A stretch of 64,000 bases of DNA, from positions 1,674,001-1,738,000 of the forward strand of contig NZ_CP132294.1 in the NCBI RefSeq assembly GCF_030734285.1, given 5' to 3'. This document shows, piece after piece, positions 1 through 8,292 of this stretch (position 1 is its first letter; each line of letters starts with the position of its first letter). The stretch comes from Natronococcus sp. AD-5. GTDB lineage: Archaea > Halobacteriota > Halobacteria > Halobacteriales > Natrialbaceae. The notes below the pieces were generated by a model, which was not told where the DNA came from, did not search any database, and saw only the letters and a list, made by a program, of their open reading frames with translations. Made by a program: the position numbers and the translations under genes.

Positions 1-1
1 C

Positions 2-562
2 GGCTACGCGCCCGACGAGGCCCGCGAGATCATGCGAGCCGGGATCGACGTCGCCGCGGAGTACGTCGAGTCGGGCGAGGCGCTGGCGCTGAAGTCGGGT
101 CGTCCGCACTACGAGGTCGACGACGCGGTCTGGGACGCCTCGAACGCCGTTATGCGACGCGCGTTCGAGCGCGGGGCCGACCTGGACTGCGCCGTCCAGC
201 TTCACGCAGAATCGAGCGAGGAGATGACCGAAGTGACCGACCGGGCCGAAGAGGTCGGGCTTCCCGCCCACCGCGTCGTCAAACACTACGCCGGCGGCCG
301 ACTCGAGGGCCCCGTCCCGAGCGTCATCAGCGAGAAGGACGAACTTAAACGCGCCGCCGAGCGCGGCGAGCCGTTCCTGATGGAGACCGACTACATCGAC
401 GACCCGGACCGTCCCGGGGCCGTCCTCGGGCCGAAGACGGTTCCTCGACGGGTCGCGTGGCTGCTCGAGAACGGCCACGACGAGGCCGTCCGGAACGCCC
501 ACGTCGAGACCCCGAAACGGGTTTACGGCATCGATACCGAAACGACGCTCGAGCGGCGCTGA
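2..562 (+). CDS. TatD-family metal-dependent hydrolase, C-terminal part
   Basis: The reading frame is open from the left edge of the window, so only the last 186 residues are visible and the start lies outside. The protein resembles archaeal members of the TatD/amidohydrolase superfamily, which are metal-dependent TIM-barrel hydrolases (often nucleases). Histidines and acids that could bind metal are seen in QLHAES, VKHYA and the late METDYIDDP segment, the usual places for the later metal ligands of this fold. The true substrate cannot be read from the sequence. The DUF2150 gene follows after a 76-base gap on the same strand. Confidence 0.75.
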   Translation, partial: GYAPDEAREIMRAGIDVAAEYVESGEALALKSGRPHYEVDDAVWDASNAVMRRAFERGADLDCAVQLHAESSEEMTEVTDRAEEVGLPAHRVVKHYAGGRLEGPVPSVISEKDELKRAAERGEPFLMETDYIDDPDRPGAVLGPKTVPRRVAWLLENGHDEAVRNAHVETPKRVYGIDTETTLERR

Positions 563-638
563 GACGGATCGGACGAGCACAGTCGCGTCGACGTACAGGT
601 AGAGAAAGGCATTTCAAGCGGCCGGTGTAGGTGTCTGT

Positions 639-1217
639 ATGAGCAATCCCCCCACCGAGTACTACTCGGAGGAACGCTGGCAGAACTGGATCGATCGAAT
701 CAAAGACGAAGACATCGATCCGGAGGACGAGTCCTCGGCGCGCCTCCTGCTCAACCTGCAGGACGACACCGCGATCGCGATCGCGAAGATCGTCGCCGCG
801 TACGACGACGGCGAACTCGAGCAAGAGGAGGCCCTCGAGGAGATTAACGACGTCCGCGAGGTCGTTCTGAGCGAGGTCGACATCGAGGACGAGGAGAAGT
901 TGATCCTCGTCGACGGCGTCCAGACGAGCCTCGTCTGCGTGTTCTTCGCGGCGGAGGAGTACATCGCCAACGGTCCTGCCGAGGAGGGGGATATCGTCGA
1001 TTACCTCGGCGCGGCGGCCAACGCCGAGGCGGAAGAGGACCTCGACGCGGCGCTCGGCTACGCCGCCCAGGCCGGCACGCTCATCATCGACGGCGAGGAA
1101 CTCGACATGAGCGTCGCCGAAGAGCTCGAGTACGGGCTCGTCACCGAGTGGATCAACGGCCTCGACAGCCTCCAGAGCGCGATGAGCGACCCGGAGGTCG
1201 TCGAGGAAGACGAATAG
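639..1217 (+). CDS. DUF2150 family protein
   Basis: A 192-residue, very acidic, soluble protein with no signal peptide or membrane segment. It matches the pattern I associate with the haloarchaeal DUF2150 family: a helical, Glu/Asp-rich protein beginning MSNPPTEYYSEERW. The function of the family is not established. The C-terminus ends in an acidic run (PEVVEEDE). It lies between the TatD-like hydrolase and the HMG-CoA synthase on the same strand, but the 191-base gap to the latter contains a separate promoter. Confidence 0.75.
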   Translation: MSNPPTEYYSEERWQNWIDRIKDEDIDPEDESSARLLLNLQDDTAIAIAKIVAAYDDGELEQEEALEEINDVREVVLSEVDIEDEEKLILVDGVQTSLVCVFFAAEEYIANGPAEEGDIVDYLGAAANAEAEEDLDAALGYAAQAGTLIIDGEELDMSVAEELEYGLVTEWINGLDSLQSAMSDPEVVEEDE

Positions 1218-1375
1218 GTTCGGCCGGTCTCGTTCTCGAATTCGTCCGTCGATCGACGAGCGACGCGGCCGTCGCTCCCCGACTCGAGCGCTCCGGAAGC
1301 GACGAGCGACCGCCGCGCTCGCGGTACCTCGATCGGTCGACGCGCGGTTCGTCGATCGTCGAAACTTCGAACGAC

Positions 1376-1386
1376 AATATCATATA
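1376..1386 (+). promoter_or_regulatory. TATA box of the HMG-CoA synthase gene
   Basis: An A/T-only patch (AATATCATATA) sits in an otherwise GC-rich stretch, 22 to 32 bases ahead of the ATG at 1409. That spacing puts transcription start at or within a few bases of the ATG, the leaderless arrangement common in haloarchaea. No Shine-Dalgarno motif precedes the ATG. Confidence 0.5.
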
Positions 1387-1408
1387 GATCGGACAATATT
1401 CGCATACC

Positions 1409-2791
1409 ATGACCACCGTCGGTATCGACGCCGTCGAGATCTGGACCGGGAATCTCAAACTCGACCTGCCCGGCACGTTCGCGCCCGAGAAGGGCGAGGA
1501 TCCGGAGAAGTATACGAAGGGACTCGGTCTCAACGCCAGTTCGTTCCCCGACAGCTACGAGGACATCGTCACGATGGGGGCGAACGCCGCCTACCGGCTG
1601 ATGGAGCGAAAGGGGCTCGAGCCGGACGATATCGGACGGATCGACGTCGCGACCGAGAGCGCGTTCGACAACTCGAAGCCGGTTTCGACGTACGTCGCGG
1701 GCTGTCTCGAGCAGGTCTACGGCGACGACTTCCACCACGCCAACAAGGGCGAGCGGAAGTTCGCCTGCATCGCGGGGACCCAGAGCCTGGACGACGCCTA
1801 CAACTGGATCCGCGCGGGCCGCAACCGCGGCCGCGGCGCGCTCGTGATCGCGACCGACACGGCGCTGTACGCTCGCGGCGACGCCGGCGAGGCGACCCAG
1901 GGCGCGGGCGCCGTCGCGATGTACATCGCCGAGGATCCCGACCTCGTCGAACTCTCCGCCGAGCAGGGCTACGGCTCGGCCGACGAGACGGACTTCCTCA
2001 AACCCAACCAGCAGTTCCCCTCGGTCGACGGCAAGCGTTCGGTACAGGTGTATCTCGCTCGCATGCGCGAGGCCCTCGAGGACTATGAGAGCGTCGCCGG
2101 CGACGTCCACCCCGACGACGTCGCGTTCGCCCCATTCCACACCCCGTTCCCGGGAATGGTCCGGAAGGCGGCGATGCTCGCGTACCGACACATCACGCGC
2201 GACACCGCGATCGAGGACGAACTCGCCGAGGAAATCGGCCGCCAGCCGCGGGCCGAGGCGTTCGGCGTGTCCGGGCCGCGCCCGGACGCTCGTGGGACGT
2301 CGTCCCACGCTGACGACGAAGCGTTCCGCGACGCCGTTCGGGAGTACATGGACGCGCTCAAGGAGACGGACCGCTACCAGGAGTGGTACGCCGAGACGAT
2401 CGATCCGACCCTCACGATCTCCCGCGAGGTCGGCAACTGGTACACCGGATCCGTTCACATCGCCCGCATCAGCGCGATGAAACACGCGCTCGAGAACGGC
2501 CGCGACCTCACCGGCGAGACGCTGCTCGTCGGCTCCTACGGCAGCGGCGCCCAGGCCGAGATCCACGCGGAAACCGTCCGGGACACCTGGGCCGAGGAGA
2601 TCGATGCGCTGAACGTCGACGGTCAACTCGAGGCGCGCTACGACCTCAGCTGGGAGGACTACGAGAAGGTTCACGACGCCCACAACCACGAGATGGACGT
2701 CGACGTCGAGGAGTTCACGACTCCCAGCAAGGAGTTCGTCTTCGACGGCTGGGGACGGATGGGCGAGCGGAAGTACCGGTACGTCGAGTAG
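1409..2791 (+). CDS. mvaS: hydroxymethylglutaryl-CoA synthase
   Basis: Condenses acetyl-CoA with acetoacetyl-CoA to HMG-CoA, the entry step of the mevalonate route to archaeal isoprenoid lipids. The 460-residue protein has the thiolase-fold signature: general acid/base Glu83 in VATESAFDNS, nucleophile Cys120 in KFACIAGTQS, and the catalytic His in APFHTPFPGM. The ending GWGRMGERKY is typical of haloarchaeal forms. Residues about 286-300 (GVSGPRPDARGTSSH) look like an extra segment: as I recall, the Haloferax enzyme runs directly from GRQPREEDF to the following acidic helix and is about 445 residues long. The bases coding for the extra segment form two back-to-back perfect hairpins. The gene appears leaderless and monocistronic. 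Confidence 0.93.
   Translation: MTTVGIDAVEIWTGNLKLDLPGTFAPEKGEDPEKYTKGLGLNASSFPDSYEDIVTMGANAAYRLMERKGLEPDDIGRIDVATESAFDNSKPVSTYVAGCLEQVYGDDFHHANKGERKFACIAGTQSLDDAYNWIRAGRNRGRGALVIATDTALYARGDAGEATQGAGAVAMYIAEDPDLVELSAEQGYGSADETDFLKPNQQFPSVDGKRSVQVYLARMREALEDYESVAGDVHPDDVAFAPFHTPFPGMVRKAAMLAYRHITRDTAIEDELAEEIGRQPRAEAFGVSGPRPDARGTSSHADDEAFRDAVREYMDALKETDRYQEWYAETIDPTLTISREVGNWYTGSVHIARISAMKHALENGRDLTGETLLVGSYGSGAQAEIHAETVRDTWAEEIDALNVDGQLEARYDLSWEDYEKVHDAHNHEMDVDVEEFTTPSKEFVFDGWGRMGERKYRYVE
2271..2309. repeat. twin palindromes inside the HMG-CoA synthase gene
   Basis: CCGGGC-CGC-GCCCGG at 2271-2285 is followed five bases later by CGTGGGAC-GTC-GTCCCACG at 2291-2309. Both are perfect inverted repeats with 3-base loops. 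They fall exactly in the segment that looks inserted relative to related enzymes, and the reading frame is kept through them. Confidence 0.85.
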
Positions 2792-2926
2792 CGGTTTTTA
2801 ACCGTAGAGTTTTGCGAGCGAGTGCCGGTGAGCTCGAGCGGGAAAACCGATCCGTCGGGGGACGAGCGAAAGGACCGGTGCGTCGACTGTCGCCGTTTCG
2901 TCCCGCAAACGAGACCGGTTCTGCGG

Positions 2927-3553
2927 TCACGTCGAATTCTCCATGAATTCCGTCACGATCGCGCTCTCCGCTCGGTGCAGGATCCCGCTCGCCGTCGCCT
3001 TGTTCACGTCGAACTCGCCTGCGAGGTCGGTGAGCGAACAGCGACGCGGCGAGTCGTAGTAGCCCCGTTCGATCGCCGCCGCGACGAATTCGCGCTGTCG
3101 GGCCGTGAGTAACTCGTCCAGATCGGTCGTCCGTTTGAGCGAGACGAGTTCGTAATCGACGCCGGCGGCCTCGAGTTCGTCCGTGAAGCGCGCCAGTCGG
3201 GCGCGGGTCGTCGTCGCCTCGGTCACGATCCATCCGTCCCGGAGGAGCATCGGAAACGGCGGCGGATTCCCCGATTCGCGCCCTGCACGCCCGGGTGCGG
3301 GTTCCGACCGCTGGAGGAACTGGACGAGCAACCGCTCGTCGCCCGCGTGTATCACGTCGTACGATCGCACGTCCGGGTCGGTGTCGAGACGGCGACGGAC
3401 GACGTCGACATCCAATCCGACGATCTCGACGAGCGTCACGTGGCCGTCCGCCGTCGAACACGACGTCAGCAGCGTAAACTCGGCGTCCGGATAGTCGGTC
3501 GACAGCGCCGCGAGACCGCCGAACGCTTCGACCTTCAGTCGAACCTTGGGCAT
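2927..3553 (-). CDS. HTH_10 (Bat-type) transcriptional regulator
   Basis: A 208-residue haloarchaeal regulator. The C-terminal 60 residues are the HTH_10 domain in the usual form: LTARQREFVAAAIERGYYD, then the helix-turn-helix SLTDLAGEFDVNKATASGILHR written here in two parts, SLTDLAGEFDV and NKATASGILHR. The N-terminal 140 residues are the sensor-like half typical of this family, starting MPKVRLKVEAFGG. Ligand and targets are unknown. It is convergent with the HMG-CoA synthase gene and divergent from the small membrane protein at 3696. Confidence 0.85.
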   Translation of the reverse strand: MPKVRLKVEAFGGLAALSTDYPDAEFTLLTSCSTADGHVTLVEIVGLDVDVVRRRLDTDPDVRSYDVIHAGDERLLVQFLQRSEPAPGRAGRESGNPPPFPMLLRDGWIVTEATTTRARLARFTDELEAAGVDYELVSLKRTTDLDELLTARQREFVAAAIERGYYDSPRRCSLTDLAGEFDVNKATASGILHRAESAIVTEFMENST

Positions 3554-3695
3554 ACGTCTATTACGGCGGGCGAGGGCTTCAGCGTGGATGCGAACACGTT
3601 GCCGCGTGGACGACGTTCGCGGGACGGTCGCCGCAGGGCAACATGTATGCGAGAACGGGGAAGGGCCGCGAGAGCGTTCTTCCGAACGGAGGACG

Positions 3696-3917
3696 ATGAC
3701 AATCGACTACGCGGTGAACTGGACTCGACTTGAGGGAATCGTCGCCGTGGGCGTGCTGCTCACGTCGTTCGTGTGGTTCCTCGGAATGCCGACGGGGATG
3801 GCGATCGGCGTCGGATTCGGGATCGTACTACTCCTGGACTTCGTCCGGAGCCTCCTCTTCGATACGGGACGAAAGGAAAGCGCGGAGGTCCGTACGCGGG
3901 AGTCTCCGTCGAACTAA
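3696..3917 (+). CDS. small two-helix membrane protein
   Basis: A 73-residue protein (MTIDYAVNW...) with two hydrophobic segments, about residues 14-30 and 33-50, and a short polar tail. This ATG is preferred over upstream in-frame starts because a good Shine-Dalgarno sequence (GGAGGA) lies just before it and the upstream residues are Arg-rich, unlike a haloarchaeal protein. No recognised family. It is divergent from the HTH_10 regulator. Confidence 0.6.
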   Translation: MTIDYAVNWTRLEGIVAVGVLLTSFVWFLGMPTGMAIGVGFGIVLLLDFVRSLLFDTGRKESAEVRTRESPSN

Positions 3918-4076
3918 CGCCGAACGGAGCGCATCGAATCCGTTCCTCGATCGCGACCGTTTCGAAACCCGCCGTCGGCGCGCGAGCGCTGGTAGTCCGG
4001 CGACGCTAACGAGAGCTACGGACCGGGCGTTCACGGGAGCGATTCCGCTCGACCGCGCACCCGGATCCGAGGACAC

Positions 4077-4649
4077 ATGACCACTTCACCGAATCAGGAG
4101 AACGAATCGACGGATCGACACGCAAAGACCGCGCAGGACGCCGCCGTCGAAGCCGACGAGGCCGCCGTTCGCGAACTGTATCAGCGGTTGATGGACGGCT
4201 GGAATCGAGGCAGCGGCGACGCCTTCGCCAGCGTCTTCGCGGAGGACGGCGACCTCGTCGGGTTCGACGGGACGCGCCTCCGAGGACGCGCGGAGATCGC
4301 CTCGTTTCACCAGGCGCTCTTCGATAAGTGGCTAACGGGAACGCGACTGATCGGGACGGTCGAATCCGTGACGTTTCCGGCTCCCGACGTGGCCGTGGTG
4401 CACGCCGTCGGCGGAACGATACTGCCCGGTAAGTCGACCCCTGCACCAGAGCGAGACTCCATCCAGACGCTCGTTGCGACGAACCGCGAGGGAGAGTGGC
4501 TGTTCACGGCGTTCCAAAACACTCGAGTGCGGCCCGTAGACCGGAGCCTCGGCTCGGTCGTCGCGTGGAAACTCTCGGACGTTCTGTGGAAGCTGTCTCG
4601 ACTGCGCACGGATTCGACGTCGAGATTCTCGACCGCGACGTCGGAGTGA
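4077..4649 (+). CDS. SnoaL/NTF2-like domain protein (SgcJ/EcaC type)
   Basis: A 190-residue soluble protein. Residues about 25-155 match the SgcJ/EcaC branch of the NTF2-like fold: an N-terminal helix with AAVRELYQRLMDGWNRGSGDAFASVFAEDGDLVGFDG, here read as AAVRELYQRLMDGWNRGSG then DAFASVFAEDGDLVGFDG, followed by the curved sheet ending in GEWLFTAFQNTR. These domains bind small ligands or act as isomerase-like enzymes; the substrate here is unknown. The tail (residues 158-190) is basic and Ser/Thr-rich and probably disordered. Confidence 0.75.
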   Translation: MTTSPNQENESTDRHAKTAQDAAVEADEAAVRELYQRLMDGWNRGSGDAFASVFAEDGDLVGFDGTRLRGRAEIASFHQALFDKWLTGTRLIGTVESVTFPAPDVAVVHAVGGTILPGKSTPAPERDSIQTLVATNREGEWLFTAFQNTRVRPVDRSLGSVVAWKLSDVLWKLSRLRTDSTSRFSTATSE

Positions 4650-4891
4650 CGCGTTCGTCGGCTCGCGGGCGGGGGCGGAGAGCCAACGAACGAGGCGAAT
4701 CCGAAGCGCCCCCGTTTCCTCCGAGGAATGCGTCGGTAGCACCCGAACAGGTGCGGGAATCACACCGACGGCGCCGACGGCGAGGGACGGGAGACGAGCG
4801 AACACGCCTCGAGGCGAAACCGATTACCTTGTCCGGCCGATAGCTCCAGCAACGACCGCCGGTCGCCGACCGCGCTCGACACTGATCACGC

Positions 4892-5692
4892 ATGGACCCG
4901 CTCACGCTCCTCGGCATCGACGTGGCCCTCTTTCTCCTCATCGGTCTACTGGCCGGTGCCCACTGTATCGGGATGTGCGGGCCGCTCGTCACCGTCTACG
5001 CGAGCCGGATGGACGGCGGGTCGGCGACCGGGAAACGCGACGCCCACCTGACGACCTACGAGGTTCGCCAGCACGCGCTGTTCAACCTCGGGCGAACCGC
5101 GAGTTACACCCTCCTGGGTGCGATCTTCGGCGCGCTCGGCGGACTGCTGTTCGTGACCGCCGAATCGCTGACGCCGCTCGTCGAGTCGATCCGCGGCGGA
5201 GTCGGGCTCCTCGTCGGCGGCTTCGTCATCGCCACCGGCGTCTACTACCTGCTGGGGCGGACGACCGGCGGCGTTCACCTGCCCGGCCTCGAGCGGCTCA
5301 CGAGCTGGCTCATGACTCACGTCGATCGGCTCGCGAACGGCCCCGGCATCGTCGGGCTCGGTGCCGTTCACGGCCTGCTCCCCTGTCCGGTCCTCTATCC
5401 GGCGTTCCTGTACGCGTTCGCGACCGGGTCGCCGACGGGCGGCGCCCTCGCGCTGGCCGCGCTAGGTATCGGGACGGTGCCCGCCGTCTTCGTCTACGGA
5501 ACCGTGATCGACGCGATCGACGTCGTCCACCGGCGTCGCGTCCACCGACTGCTCGGGGTCGCGTTCGTCGTCCTGGGGTACGTCCTCTTTGCGCACGGAC
5601 TGATGAGTATCGGCATCCACCTGCCGCATCCGGAGCTCCCGTTCTACGACGGGATCGACGCGGCAGGTGCGGGCGGCCACGATAACCACTGA
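4892..5692 (+). CDS. TauE/SafE-family (UreH/DsbD-like) membrane protein
   Basis: A 266-residue polytopic membrane protein of the sulfite exporter TauE/SafE superfamily, specifically the DsbD/UreH-like branch. It contains the hallmark GAHCIGMCGPLV near residues 22-33 (Cys25 and Cys29) and a second matching half with AVHGLLPCPVLYPAF. About six or seven membrane helices are visible. In bacteria this type sits beside the CcoI copper ATPase in cytochrome oxidase assembly clusters. Here its stop is five bases from the start of a CcoI/CopA-like ATPase, so the two are almost certainly cotranscribed and likely handle copper at the membrane. Confidence 0.85.
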   Translation: MDPLTLLGIDVALFLLIGLLAGAHCIGMCGPLVTVYASRMDGGSATGKRDAHLTTYEVRQHALFNLGRTASYTLLGAIFGALGGLLFVTAESLTPLVESIRGGVGLLVGGFVIATGVYYLLGRTTGGVHLPGLERLTSWLMTHVDRLANGPGIVGLGAVHGLLPCPVLYPAFLYAFATGSPTGGALALAALGIGTVPAVFVYGTVIDAIDVVHRRRVHRLLGVAFVVLGYVLFAHGLMSIGIHLPHPELPFYDGIDAAGAGGHDNH

Positions 5693-5697
5693 GTACG

Positions 5698-8175
5698 ATG
5701 ACCGGAGATCAACCGACCGACGCCGGCTGCACGCTGTGCGAGCTCCCCGTCGCGGGCAGCGACGTCACCGACGGTGACGGAAACCGCTTCTGCTGCGTCG
5801 GCTGTCGCGACGTCCACGACGCGCTCGGCGACGTCGACGACCTCGAGCCCGCGGACGTCCGCCGCGAGCGGACCGAGGACGCCGAGCGGGAGGTTCCCGA
5901 CCACCACGAGGCGACCTACCTCGAGGTCGACGGCATGCACTGTGCGACCTGCGAGGCGTTCATCGAGTCGGCCGCGATCCGGACGGAGGGCGTAAGCGAC
6001 GCGAGCTCGAGCTACGTTACCGACACGGTGCGGATCGACCACGACCCGGACGTCGTCTCGCAGGCCGACCTCCAGGAGGCCATCAGCGGGCTCGGCTACA
6101 GCGCCTACGACCGGGACGACGCGTTCATGCGGCGGAAAGCCGACAACTGGATGATGGGACGGGTCATCGTCGGCGTGCTCATGGGAATGATGGTGATGAT
6201 GCAGTACCTGCTCATCATCTACCCCACGTACTTCGGCGGGCTGTTCTACGACGAGCGGACGACCGAGTTCTTCACGCAGGCGCTGGCGAGCGACCTCGCG
6301 ACGCCGTTCTACCTCGCGATCGGCGCGCTCACGACGATCGTCCTCGGCGTGACCGGCAAGCCGATCCTGCAGGGGGCGTACGTCGCCGCGAAGACGCGGT
6401 CGCCGAACATGGACCTGCTCGTCGCGATCGCGGCCGTCAGCGCGTACCTCTACAGCACGCTGTCGATCGCCGTCGGCGGCGACCACATCTACTACGACGT
6501 CACCGTCGCCATCATCGTCATCGTCTCCGTCGGGAACTACTACGAGTCCTCGATCAAGGACGAAGCGACCGAACGGCTCTCGGATCTCACCTCCGTCCAG
6601 ATCGACGAGGCTCGCCGCGTCCGCGAGGACGGCCGCCACGAGGAGGTCGCCGTCGACGATCTCGAGTCCGACGATCGCGTCTTAGTGCGGGCCGGCGAGC
6701 GCGTTCCCGTCGACGGCGAGGTCGTCGACGGGGAAGTCGCCGTCGACGAGGCGGTCATCACCGGCGAATCCCTGCCGGTCAGTAAGGCGGCCGGAGACGC
6801 CGTCGTCGGCGGCTCGATGGTCGCCGACGGGGCCGTCACCGTCCGCGTCGGCGAGGACGCGACGAGCAGTCTCGATCGCGTCACCGAACTCGTCTGGGAC
6901 CTCCAGAGCGGCAGTCACGGCATCCAGAAGCTCGCGGACAAGCTGGCGACGATCTTCGTCCCGCTCGTGCTCGCGCTCGCGGTGGTCGTCGCGGCCGTCT
7001 ACCTCGCGCTCGGTTCCGGCCTCGCCGCCGCCCTCCTCGTCGGCCTGACCGTCCTGATCGTCTCCTGTCCGTGCGCGCTCGGACTGGCGACGCCGCTCGC
7101 GGTCGCCGCGGGGATCCGCGACGCCCTGGAACGCTCGATCGTCGTCTTCGACGACAGCGTCTTCGAGCGCATCCGCGACGCGGACACCGTCGTCTTCGAC
7201 AAGACCGGGACGCTGACGACCGGCGAGATGACCGTCGTCGGCGCCGACTGCTCCGACGAGTTGCTCGAGCGGGCGGCGCGCCTCGAGCACCGCTCCGCTC
7301 ACCCGGTCGGCCGGGCCATCGCGGCCGAGCGGGCGGTCGCCGACGGCGGTGCGGTAGAGCCCGCGTCGGAAGCGGAGCCGGCGGCGATCGACGACGCGGA
7401 CGGCGCGGACGAAGCGGTCGATACCGTCGCGGACGACGGGATCGAGTCGTTCGAGAGCCACCGCAACGGCGTCACCGGCGTCGTCGACGGCGAGGAGATC
7501 GTCGTCGGCCACCCGGACCTGTTCCGCGACCGCGGCTGGACGGTCCCCGACGGGATCACCGAGAAAATCGCCGAGAGCCGCGAGACGGGTCGGGTACCGG
7601 TCGCCGTCGGACGCGGCGGGACCGCCGAGGGCGTCGTCGTCGTCGGCGACGACCTCCGCGAGGGGTGGGCGGAGACGCTGTCGGCGATCGCGGCGACCGA
7701 CACCGACGTCGTCGTCCTCACCGGCGACGACCCCCGGTCGGCCAACCGGTTCCGGGACGAGCCGGCGGTCGATCGGGTGTTCGCGGGCGTCCCGCCGGAG
7801 GGGAAGGCCGAGACCGTCGAACGGCTCAAGCGGACGGGCCGCACGGTCATGGTCGGCGACGGGACCAACGACGCGCCGGCGCTCGCCGCCGCCGATCTCG
7901 GCATCGCGCTGGGCGGCGGGACCGCGATGGCCGCGGACGCGGCCGACGTCGCGCTCGTAGACGACGACCTCTCCTCGGTCGACACCGTCTTCGAACTCGC
8001 GAGAGCGACCGACCGCCGCGTCAAGGGCAACATCGGCTGGGCGTTCTGCTACAACGGCATCGCGATCCCGCTGGCCGTGACCGGACTGCTCAACCCGCTG
8101 TTCGCCGCGCTCGCGATGGGCGCGAGCAGCCTGCTGGTCGTCACGAACTCGTCCCGACCGCTGCTCGAGGACTGA
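5698..8175 (+). CDS. heavy-metal (copper) translocating P-type ATPase
   Basis: An 825-residue P1B-type ATPase that moves a soft metal ion, most likely Cu(I), across the membrane at the cost of ATP. In order: a Cys-rich N-terminal motif (C11-x2-C14 and FCCVGC at 32-37) as in CcoI/FixI-type proteins, a heavy-metal-associated domain with GMHCATC (Cys82, Cys85), eight membrane helices, the intramembrane CPC (457-459), the phosphorylated Asp501 in DKTGT, and the hinge GDGTNDAPAL. A Glu/Asp-rich insertion lies in the nucleotide-binding domain between the SAHPVGRAI region and FESHRNGVTG. The neighbouring TauE/SafE-like gene supports a role in copper delivery to, or removal from, respiratory enzymes. 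Confidence 0.93.
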   Translation: MTGDQPTDAGCTLCELPVAGSDVTDGDGNRFCCVGCRDVHDALGDVDDLEPADVRRERTEDAEREVPDHHEATYLEVDGMHCATCEAFIESAAIRTEGVSDASSSYVTDTVRIDHDPDVVSQADLQEAISGLGYSAYDRDDAFMRRKADNWMMGRVIVGVLMGMMVMMQYLLIIYPTYFGGLFYDERTTEFFTQALASDLATPFYLAIGALTTIVLGVTGKPILQGAYVAAKTRSPNMDLLVAIAAVSAYLYSTLSIAVGGDHIYYDVTVAIIVIVSVGNYYESSIKDEATERLSDLTSVQIDEARRVREDGRHEEVAVDDLESDDRVLVRAGERVPVDGEVVDGEVAVDEAVITGESLPVSKAAGDAVVGGSMVADGAVTVRVGEDATSSLDRVTELVWDLQSGSHGIQKLADKLATIFVPLVLALAVVVAAVYLALGSGLAAALLVGLTVLIVSCPCALGLATPLAVAAGIRDALERSIVVFDDSVFERIRDADTVVFDKTGTLTTGEMTVVGADCSDELLERAARLEHRSAHPVGRAIAAERAVADGGAVEPASEAEPAAIDDADGADEAVDTVADDGIESFESHRNGVTGVVDGEEIVVGHPDLFRDRGWTVPDGITEKIAESRETGRVPVAVGRGGTAEGVVVVGDDLREGWAETLSAIAATDTDVVVLTGDDPRSANRFRDEPAVDRVFAGVPPEGKAETVERLKRTGRTVMVGDGTNDAPALAAADLGIALGGGTAMAADAADVALVDDDLSSVDTVFELARATDRRVKGNIGWAFCYNGIAIPLAVTGLLNPLFAALAMGASSLLVVTNSSRPLLED

Positions 8176-8292
8176 GCCGTCGACCGCGTCCGGCCGGTCC
8201 GACGCACCGATAACAGGCGCGGACGCCGTACCGGTCACCAAAATCATGTTTGTATCGCGAAATAATTAGTTCTGGAGCCCCTACGGTGAACT

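Noticed and set aside
1058-2689. A 543-codon minus-strand frame opposite HMG-CoA synthase
   Set aside because: No domain recognised; Val/Arg/Gly-rich shadow of a certain gene.
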